34,425 bases of DNA from CAYGZL01 sp964354345 (GTDB lineage: Bacteria > Chloroflexota > Anaerolineae > Anaerolineales > UBA4823), in NCBI GenBank assembly GCA_964354345.1, contig CAYGZL010000112.1:1-34425 (forward strand). The letters run 5' to 3'. The first letter of the stretch is position 1. Every line of letters starts with the position of its first letter. This document shows positions 23,923 through 29,694 of this stretch, in pieces. A program made the position numbers and the translations under genes. The notes under the pieces were generated by a model, which had not been told where the DNA came from, did not search any database, and saw only the letters and a program-made list of their open reading frames with translations.

Positions 23923-24264
23923 TTAAACAGGATCGACTAAACGCAGGTGCGGGGCAAATTTCTTCACCAGGCGCTCCTTGGGCTGGTAGCCTGTCGCCCG
24001 TTCGACTGGCTTCCCATCCACAAACAGCAGCAGAGTCGGCACACCCATCACCTGGTACTGTCCGGTCACGTTGGGGTTTTCATCTACATCTACTTTAACG
24101 ACCTGGACTTTCCCCTCCCATTCCTGGGCGAGTTGCTTCACCACGGGATCCAGCATCTTGCACGGATAGCACCAGGTCGCTGTGAAATCCACCAAAACAG
24201 GTTGGGAGGCCTGCAGCACCTCGGTCGTAAAAGAAGCCTCGGTTACCGTCAATAGTTCATCCAT
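23923..24264 (-). CDS. trxA: thioredoxin-family protein with CYPC active site
   Basis: This small cytoplasmic disulfide reductase has the thioredoxin fold. The active site is ATWCYPCK with Cys32 and Cys35, where classical thioredoxins have CGPC. The cis-Pro loop GVPTLLLF and the DVDENPNVTGQYQV segment are typical. The 113-residue length is normal for thioredoxin and there is no signal peptide. Tyr in place of Gly changes the redox potential and partner range in related proteins, so the function may differ from general thioredoxin. GAGGAG lies 6 bases before the ATG. It appears to be a single-gene unit. Confidence 0.93.
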   Translation of the reverse strand: MDELLTVTEASFTTEVLQASQPVLVDFTATWCYPCKMLDPVVKQLAQEWEGKVQVVKVDVDENPNVTGQYQVMGVPTLLLFVDGKPVERATGYQPKERLVKKFAPHLRLVDPV

Positions 24265-24284
24265 CCACTACTCCTCATTTTAGA

Positions 24285-24326
24285 TTGCCTGGCATGGTCA
24301 GGCTACGCTTCTGCCATGCCAGGCAA
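24285..24326. repeat. 13-bp perfect inverted repeat upstream of the thioredoxin gene
   Basis: TTGCCTGGCATGG (24285-24297) is the exact reverse complement of 24314-24326, with a 16-base loop. It lies 20 bases upstream of the thioredoxin start on the - strand, so it would be in its leader RNA. On + the hairpin is followed by CTTTATTCTATT, a poor terminator tail. Function unknown. Confidence 0.7.
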
Positions 24327-24374
24327 CTTTATTCTATTGGATGGTATCAAGGCTGGGGAGATACGTCAAGAGCA

Positions 24375-24404
24375 TTGACGGCAGTCGTGAGGGCATGATA
24401 GAAT
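24375..24404 (+). promoter_or_regulatory. promoter of tRNA-Lys
   Basis: TTGACG (24375-24380) and TAGAAT (24399-24404) are spaced by 18 bases, with an extended -10 TG at 24396-24397. The predicted start is about 20 bases before the tRNA. Confidence 0.75.
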
Positions 24405-24429
24405 GCGCCTTGCCGCTAAAAGCGACGCT

Positions 24430-24501
24430 GGGCGTGTAGCTCAATGGCAGAGCAGTGGCCTTTTAAGCCATTGGTTGAGCGTTCGAATCGCTCCACGCTC
24501 A
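24430..24501 (+). tRNA. tRNA-Lys (anticodon UUU)
   Basis: The cloverleaf can be drawn fully. The acceptor stem pairs GGGCGTG with CACGCTC (one G-U), the D stem is GCTC/GAGC, and the anticodon stem is GTGGC/GCCAT with loop CTTTTAA. The T arm is GAGCG-TTCGAAT-CGCTC, and the discriminator base is A at 24501. No CCA is encoded. The anticodon TTT reads AAA/AAG Lys codons. Confidence 0.95.
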
Positions 24502-24579
24502 CTATTTGTTTAACCAGACAATCGAACTGGCATGCTTTAGAAGCCTAGCAGATGATCAGCCACCCAACAGTTTGACATA

Positions 24580-24826
24580 TCATCGGGAAGAACAAAGGAT
24601 GACCGGACACGGAAGGGAATTCACTATTAATCGTTCGATGAAACGCAGACCTATTTGAAAGATACTCAGATCGCGCCTGTCGTTACGATCTACTAGATCT
24701 CTTTGGCTGTTCTGGATCGTTTTCGTACCTGTGGAAATTGACCAGACATACAATTAAGCTACTGCCCAACTGCTGCAGCACTTCCACCGCTCCAAATTCG
24801 CAGTCACCTACCAACAAAAATGAACA
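24580..24826 (-). pseudogene. frameshifted remnant of a DDE (IS4-like) transposase C-terminal part
   Basis: On the - strand one frame reads FLLVGDCEFGAVEVLQQL, which resembles the second-Asp region of IS4-type DDE transposases (D-x-E-F-G). After a shift of frame near 24690 a second frame reads NDRRDLSIFQIGLRFIERL and ends at 24580, as transposase C-termini do. No frame is open across both, and no ORF of useful length exists, so the element is dead. It abuts the point where the Fic-like gene is cut off. Recognition is by pattern only; terminal inverted repeats were not identified. Confidence 0.5.
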
Positions 24827-25134
24827 ATTCTCTCCACATCTTGTGGCAATCGATGTTCAATTTCTGCCGCACTCTTGATTACATCCACTATCGTAGCCTT
24901 TGTGCCTTCAATCCCACTGGATCTGGCGGCTTCCTTAGTGATGTACATTAAGATAAAGAAATCAAGGTCAGGTAAAAGTTGAGTGATGCCATCTAATTTC
25001 CCTAACATTAACACTGCCTTGGCATGAAGCTGTTGGGTATTAGCATCTAACAAAATAGGTTGCTGTGGTGGAAATTTATCAGGGATAAACGCCTTGTATC
25101 CCGTTGGTTGCTGGACCAGTCTACCGATTTTCAT
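24808..25134 (-). pseudogene. truncated Fic-family protein (N-terminal domain only)
   Basis: The 108 residues match the N-terminal part of class II Fic proteins: IPDKFPPQQPILLD, AVLMLGKLDGITQLLPDLDF and KEAARSSGIEGTKATIVDVI. SSGIEG is the (S/T)xxxE(G/N) inhibitory-helix motif, whose Glu blocks ATP. The catalytic Fic core with HPFxxGNGR is missing; translation ends after LPQDVERIVHFCW where the transposase remnant begins. It therefore cannot AMPylate targets. Full-length relatives are 350-400 residues. An inverted repeat just upstream may be its old operator. Confidence 0.75.
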
Positions 25135-25154
25135 AACCTTACATCTAAGCTCCT

Positions 25155-25187
25155 GTTGTTAGGATTATAGAGTTATATCCTAACAAC
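25155..25187. promoter_or_regulatory. 11-bp perfect inverted repeat upstream of the Fic remnant, likely operator
   Basis: GTTGTTAGGAT (25155-25165) is the exact reverse complement of 25177-25187, separated by 11 AT-rich bases. It lies 20 bases upstream of the Fic-like start on the - strand and overlaps the expected promoter position. A palindrome of this size suggests a dimeric repressor. No such repressor is encoded here. Confidence 0.5.
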
Positions 25188-25364
25188 TATCAATTGGTTG
25201 GCAGTTTTATAACTGGCCCTGATGGTGATGTTCACAAAACGGTGAGTGGTGAAAGCAATACTAGGGGAAAACTAACCATAAGTAAGTATAATAACAATTA
25301 TGCTCGGTTATTTTGAGGCTAAATCGGGGGTAAACGGTATAAAGTATAGGGATAATACAATTCA

Positions 25365-25547
25365 ATGGGGAAAAATATTATCAGGAAAATAACCAGTTGT
25401 CTGGTTGTTTTGACAATCTTCTTATCTTATTTGACATCACCTATTATTTATAACTATCATGTTTTAGCTTCTACCGAAATTATTTCTAACAACGGCTTTG
25501 ATAAAGAATTCCTAATCATATGCCCATTTCTGGGCGACATATTGTGA
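25365..25547 (+). CDS. short ORF with signal-peptide-like N-terminus, possibly a gene fragment
   Basis: Not recognised. The 60 residues begin with a charged start and a hydrophobic helix (residues 8-27) followed by a possible cleavage site near VLAS, then about 25 polar residues and a stop. No convincing ribosome-binding site is present. Base composition is AT-rich, unlike the flanking genes. It may be the 5' scrap of a secreted protein left in a decayed region, or not a gene. The flanks (25188-25364 and 25548-25713) hold nothing else recognisable. Confidence 0.3.
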   Translation: MGKNIIRKITSCLVVLTIFLSYLTSPIIYNYHVLASTEIISNNGFDKEFLIICPFLGDIL

Positions 25548-25713
25548 CAGTGTGTGCTGAACGCTACAGTTTTCAAGGTTTTCCGGAGATCGATAAATGT
25601 CAATACGGCTATTGATTTTTTTAACAAACGCGATCTACTAAAAGCAGGTGGGGTTTGATGTCTCTTTGTGGAGTGTGTTGGAGAGCTTGTTTGTCCACCA
25701 AGGAGGTTAAGCC

Positions 25714-26871
25714 ATGTTTGCTCACTTGTTTCACAATAAAATAGTTGTGTTGTTCATTGTTCTCCTGATAGGCCTTGTTGTAACAGCCGGAGTAATTCAA
25801 GCCGTCAAAGCTGCTGTAGCCGATCCGGTAGGTTGGCGGCAAAGCAATAGCGACGGATTTGGCACGATTACTAATTCGAATGCACAACTGGAAGTATTTA
25901 AGGGCGCCTTATACGCCGGCACCTGGAGTACGGACATCGCCCAGGTATGGAAAACCACCGATGGGCTGAGCTGGCAACAGCTCACAACCCCCCTGGTTTA
26001 CCCGAGCACCAGTCTGATCGATTTGCAGGAGTTTCAGGATAAGCTATACATCGGCGTGAATGGGGAGGGTGGCAATCAAATCTGGCGCACAGCAGACGGC
26101 AGCGCCTGGGAAAAGGTGGTAGATCAGGGTTTTGGCGAGCCTGATAATGCATTCATCAACTGTATGAGTGTTTTTTCAAACACGCTCTACGCTGCCACGA
26201 ACAATGGCGCCACCGGCGTTCAAATCTGGCGTTCAGCCACGGGCAACGCCGGAAGCTGGTCTAAAATGCATGCATTTGGCGCTGACGCGCCTGGCAACAA
26301 CGGTTTTACAACGATGGAAGTTTATAAAGGCTGGCTATATGTCGGACTCAGCCGGAACAGCATCGCCCAGCTCTGGCGGACATCTACTGGGACGGATTGG
26401 GAAGCAACGATCAGCACGGGGATGGGAAACTCGAATAACAGTATGATCAGCGCCATGGCGGTCTACCAGAATCTGCTCTACATTGGCGTGAGGAACAGCG
26501 TCGAGGGGGGTCAGGTCTGGCGGAGTAGCAATGGGATCAGTTGGGAATGGGTGCTGTTGAATGGGGCTGGCACCCTGGGAAACAGCCGCCCGTATGGCTT
26601 AATTGCGGATGACCATACCCTCTATTTGGTCTTCTCGAACCAATCCACCGGGGCAGAAGTCTGGTCTGCGCTGGATGGGATTCATTGGAGCCAAATTTCC
26701 ACTCACGGTTGGGGCGACGCCAATTCCGCTTATGCTGATTACCTGGATAACGGTGCAGCCATATTTCAAGATCATTTATACCTCGGAGCACAGAATGCCA
26801 TCGTTGGCGCCGAAATCTGGGAACGGCTGGATGTCTCATTTTTGCCCGTTCAGAAAAAAGGCAGCCAGTAG
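25714..26871 (+). CDS. secreted seven-blade beta-propeller protein of unknown function
   Basis: The N-terminus is a signal/anchor helix (about residues 8-29). The rest is seven repeats of about 45-50 residues with the pattern V-x-x-x-LY-x-G ... x-(I/V)W-R-(T/S)-x-x-G-x-x-W, for example NQIWRTADGSAWEKV. Each is one four-stranded blade, with the first strand probably completed at the C-terminus. Repeats of this sialidase/BNR-like kind occur in extracellular proteins; no catalytic residues were recognised. AGGAGG lies 7 bases before the ATG. It is convergent with the PQQ-like lipoprotein, 38 bases away. The C-terminal SFLPVQKK is of uncertain meaning. Confidence 0.8.
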   Translation: MFAHLFHNKIVVLFIVLLIGLVVTAGVIQAVKAAVADPVGWRQSNSDGFGTITNSNAQLEVFKGALYAGTWSTDIAQVWKTTDGLSWQQLTTPLVYPSTSLIDLQEFQDKLYIGVNGEGGNQIWRTADGSAWEKVVDQGFGEPDNAFINCMSVFSNTLYAATNNGATGVQIWRSATGNAGSWSKMHAFGADAPGNNGFTTMEVYKGWLYVGLSRNSIAQLWRTSTGTDWEATISTGMGNSNNSMISAMAVYQNLLYIGVRNSVEGGQVWRSSNGISWEWVLLNGAGTLGNSRPYGLIADDHTLYLVFSNQSTGAEVWSALDGIHWSQISTHGWGDANSAYADYLDNGAAIFQDHLYLGAQNAIVGAEIWERLDVSFLPVQKKGSQ

Positions 26872-26909
26872 GGATAGGCGATCCATATTATAACGAAAAC
26901 GAATTGACA

Positions 26910-28055
26910 CTATCTCACTGCGTATAGGTAGCCGTCATTACTGCCGAAATAGATGACCCCATTGGATACCACCGGCGAGGAATTCACTTGATCGGCGGTA
27001 CCGAAATTCCATTTCTCCTGACCAGTCTGGAGGTCTAGCGCGTAGAGATAGCCATCTGCACTCCCGAAATAGACCATCACACCGGATACCGCCGGAGGGG
27101 TCAACGCCATGCGGTAGGTCTCGATGCTCCATTTCTCCTGACCGGACCGGGAGTCGACTGCGTAGAAATAGTTGCCAAAGGTCCCGAAACACACCATCCC
27201 AGCGGATACCGCCGGAGCGGTCCATACCGAGCCGCCGGATAAGCCTGGATTTGAGGTCGACGAGTCACTGGCCTTAAACCTCCATTTCTCCTGGCCAGAC
27301 TGGGCCTCGACCGCATAGAGAAACTCGTCATAGCACCCAAAATAGACCGTCCCACCGGATACCGCCGGAGAGGTACATGTAATGCTGCCGGTCTTGAAAT
27401 TCCATCTCTCCTGGCCGGTCTGCAGATCGAGCGCGTAGAGATCCCCGCCCATTGCGACGCCAAAATAGATCGTCCCACCGGATATCGGTTGAGAGTTATT
27501 CACCGAGCTGCTGGCTTTGAATTTCCATTTCTCCTGACCAGACTGGGAGTCGACCGCATAGAGATAGCTATCATTGCTTCCGAAATAGACGATACTTGCG
27601 GATACTGCCGGAGATGAAATAATCCCACTGCCAGTCTTGAACTTCCATTTCTCCTGGCCAGTCCGGCTGTCTAGCGCGTAGAAATAGCTATCATTGCTCC
27701 CAAAATAGACCATCCCGCCGGATACTGCTGGCGAGGAATGGATGTAGTCGCCGGTCTTGAACTTCCATTTCTCCTGACCGGTCTGGGAGTCGATCGCGTA
27801 GAAATATTTATCCCAACTGCCGAAATAAACCATCCCGCCAGATACCGCTGGAGAGGAGCTCACCCGAGAGCCAGTCTTGAAATTCCAAACCAGCTCGGTG
27901 AAGACCTGCGGACCGCCGTTCGGAAAGACTCCGCTTCGCTCCAGGTTGGCGCGAAACATCGCTTCGCCAGCGTCAGCCCTCCGGGAGCAACCCACGCAGA
28001 GGAGGATCAGAAAGGAAATGAGGATCAGGAAGAGCAGGGATGTTTTACGAGACAT
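26910..28055 (-). CDS. outer-surface lipoprotein with eight PQQ-like beta-propeller repeats
   Basis: The start is the second in-frame ATG (28055): the lipoprotein signal MSRKTSLLFLILISF begins there and GGAGG precedes it. The lipobox is CVGC (Cys23 of this start). Eight repeats of about 40 residues follow, built on SSPAVSGGMVYFGSND, YLYALDSQTG and QEKWKFKTG, forming an eight-blade propeller. The repeats resemble PQQ_2/BamB-type blades; the residues that hold PQQ in dehydrogenases are absent, so it is probably a binding or scaffold protein. The blades are nearly identical to each other, suggesting recent internal duplication. It lies 124 bases downstream of the CoA-transferase and may be expressed separately. 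Confidence 0.88.
   Translation of the reverse strand: MSRKTSLLFLILISFLILLCVGCSRRADAGEAMFRANLERSGVFPNGGPQVFTELVWNFKTGSRVSSSPAVSGGMVYFGSWDKYFYAIDSQTGQEKWKFKTGDYIHSSPAVSGGMVYFGSNDSYFYALDSRTGQEKWKFKTGSGIISSPAVSASIVYFGSNDSYLYAVDSQSGQEKWKFKASSSVNNSQPISGGTIYFGVAMGGDLYALDLQTGQERWNFKTGSITCTSPAVSGGTVYFGCYDEFLYAVEAQSGQEKWRFKASDSSTSNPGLSGGSVWTAPAVSAGMVCFGTFGNYFYAVDSRSGQEKWSIETYRMALTPPAVSGVMVYFGSADGYLYALDLQTGQEKWNFGTADQVNSSPVVSNGVIYFGSNDGYLYAVR
26930..27900. repeat. tandem coding repeats of about 120 bases (propeller blades)
   Basis: Eight units encode the PQQ-like blades. Phrases such as the complement of TTCCATTTCTCCTG and CCGAAATAGAC recur at roughly 120-base spacing with few changes. High identity at the DNA level makes unequal recombination, and so a variable copy number, likely. 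Confidence 0.85.
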
Positions 28056-28087
28056 GTTTGCCTCCTTGAGGAGGGCCGAGGGGGACA

Positions 28088-28114
28088 CACGGATTTTGAC
28101 ACGGATGCACGGAT
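28088..28114. repeat. triple CACGGAT direct repeat in an intergenic gap
   Basis: CACGGAT occurs at 28088-28094, 28100-28106 and 28108-28114, within a 124-base gap between the CoA-transferase and lipoprotein genes. Irregular arrays of this heptamer look like a dispersed intergenic element. Function is unknown. Confidence 0.55.
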
Positions 28115-28179
28115 GGAATTAGCCAGTCGGTTCGATATTCAGATAATTGGCAATCAACGGGTGATATGATAAGCTCAAC

Positions 28180-29694
28180 TTACTTCCCTGACTGGGTGGG
28201 ATCCCAATCATAGCCCCAGGACAGGCTGTTGTACGGGATTTTGAAGTCGCGGCGCTCTTCATAAGAGGGATATCGGCGCGCTCCACCTTCTGCGGGCAGC
28301 ATGTCCGCCGGGAAGCAGCGCGGCAACAGCCCATGGTCATGGGCAGCGCGCTGCAGGTTTTCGCGATCGTCTGGATGGGCGATGGAGATCAGCGCAGCGC
28401 TGCGCTCGTATCCATTCAAACCGCGCAGGTTGACGATGCCATACTCAGTGCAGACGTAGTGGGCAAGCTGGGCCGGCAGGTCGACGATCGCGCCTTCAGG
28501 CAGAAAGGGAACGATCCTGGGTTCGCCGCGCGCATTACGAGATGTCATGGCGCTCACGCCCCTCCCGCCGCGCGATTGCCCGCAGAAGCCGACAAAATGC
28601 AGGTAGCCCCCCGTGTTCGAGATGGGTCTCATTTTATAAAAGCCCGCCGATTGCTGCCCAAGCAGATCGACAGCCAGACAGTTATCGATGGCGATCATGC
28701 GGTCAATGCGGGTCAGGTTATGCAGGTTGTTGGTGTAGTCGATGTCATACGCCGCCAGGCTCTGGTTGTGGTGCACGAAATCATAGTAGAACTTCGTATC
28801 CATTGGAAAAGCGAACGTCCAGACGCTCCTGCCCCGATCTATATTCTTGTATCGGTTGGTCACCTGCCCGGAAAGGATCAGGTTGATCAGCCCCGGGTTC
28901 AACATTTCGGTGTGAATACCGAGGTCTTTCAAGCCGGCGTCGGTCATGGCAGTGACGCAGGCTGATGGCAGCGATCCGATCCCCAGTTGCACCACGTCCC
29001 GGTCTTGCATGATCGTCAGGATGTGTTGGGCGATGCGCTTCTCCGCTTCGGATACCTTGACATTGCGGACATCCACTTGAGGCCAGGCGTACTTTTCGCA
29101 GTCTACCTCCACCCAATAGTCTACATCGTCGATATGGATCGTGTTGAAGCGGCCTCCCTCCGCCCAGGGATAGTCCGAGCGCACCTCAACCACCAGGCGC
29201 TTGGAGGTCTGCCGGTAGATGTTGCAGCAGTTCGTCCCGTACGACCAGTTGAAATAGCCGAAATGATCCGGCGGGGAAGCCGCATTAAACCACCAATCAA
29301 TGCGCGGCTGGCTGTGTTGGCTGCCGGCAAAGCGGTAATGATGCCACCAGGATCCGAGCGCCCAGCCCCACTGAGCCCAACTGTTTACGCCCCGCTGATC
29401 GCGCGCTTTGCGGTTCCAGGGAAAGAAGAAGAAACCGTGGAAGCAGTGGTACTTTTCTTCGGGATCAACTTCTCGAAACCTGGGGAGGTCCACAACATGC
29501 CCATAGTTCCAGATTTCGATATCCTGCAGATCACCGGGATTGGGCCCCAGGCGGGTAGCCAGCTCATCCATGCAGGCCAGCGAATCGCCGCCGATGGTGC
29601 CGGAGTTGATCCATTCACCCGGCCTGACCATATCTATAATCTGTTTGGCAGTCCGCTTCTTGTCGTGGATGCGCTGTTGGATGGGGGTAATCAT
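28180..29694 (-). CDS. acetyl-CoA hydrolase/CoA-transferase family protein
   Basis: This protein belongs to the family that moves CoA between acyl groups (acetate, butyrate, 4-hydroxybutyrate) via a glutamyl-CoA intermediate. The C-terminal half is typical: VQLGIGSLPSACVTAM (235-250), LGIHTEMLNPGLINLI with Glu263 as the probable catalytic residue, VTNRYKNIDRG, GGRGVSAM and YVCTEYGIVNLRGL. Between about 85 and 150 lies an unusual Trp/Tyr/Phe-rich stretch (FFFFPWNRKARDQRGVNSW, then WGWALGSWWHHYRF) that I do not recall from characterised members. At 504 residues it is longer than the usual 430-450. The ATG overlaps the stop of the GH116 gene (ATGA) and has AAGGAGA 6 bases upstream. Substrate cannot be assigned. 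Confidence 0.82.
   Translation of the reverse strand: MITPIQQRIHDKKRTAKQIIDMVRPGEWINSGTIGGDSLACMDELATRLGPNPGDLQDIEIWNYGHVVDLPRFREVDPEEKYHCFHGFFFFPWNRKARDQRGVNSWAQWGWALGSWWHHYRFAGSQHSQPRIDWWFNAASPPDHFGYFNWSYGTNCCNIYRQTSKRLVVEVRSDYPWAEGGRFNTIHIDDVDYWVEVDCEKYAWPQVDVRNVKVSEAEKRIAQHILTIMQDRDVVQLGIGSLPSACVTAMTDAGLKDLGIHTEMLNPGLINLILSGQVTNRYKNIDRGRSVWTFAFPMDTKFYYDFVHHNQSLAAYDIDYTNNLHNLTRIDRMIAIDNCLAVDLLGQQSAGFYKMRPISNTGGYLHFVGFCGQSRGGRGVSAMTSRNARGEPRIVPFLPEGAIVDLPAQLAHYVCTEYGIVNLRGLNGYERSAALISIAHPDDRENLQRAAHDHGLLPRCFPADMLPAEGGARRYPSYEERRDFKIPYNSLSWGYDWDPTQSGK

Noticed and set aside
24808..25134. A functional Fic toxin-antitoxin gene
   Set aside because: The catalytic core motif is missing, so only the N-terminal domain remains.
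25621..25887. 88-codon - strand frame overlapping the start of the secreted propeller
   Set aside because: It overlaps a well-supported start and signal peptide, and its own product has no features.
26930..27900. Regular repeats resembling a CRISPR array
   Set aside because: The period is about 120 bases, the units are coding and there are no unique spacers. These are propeller blades.
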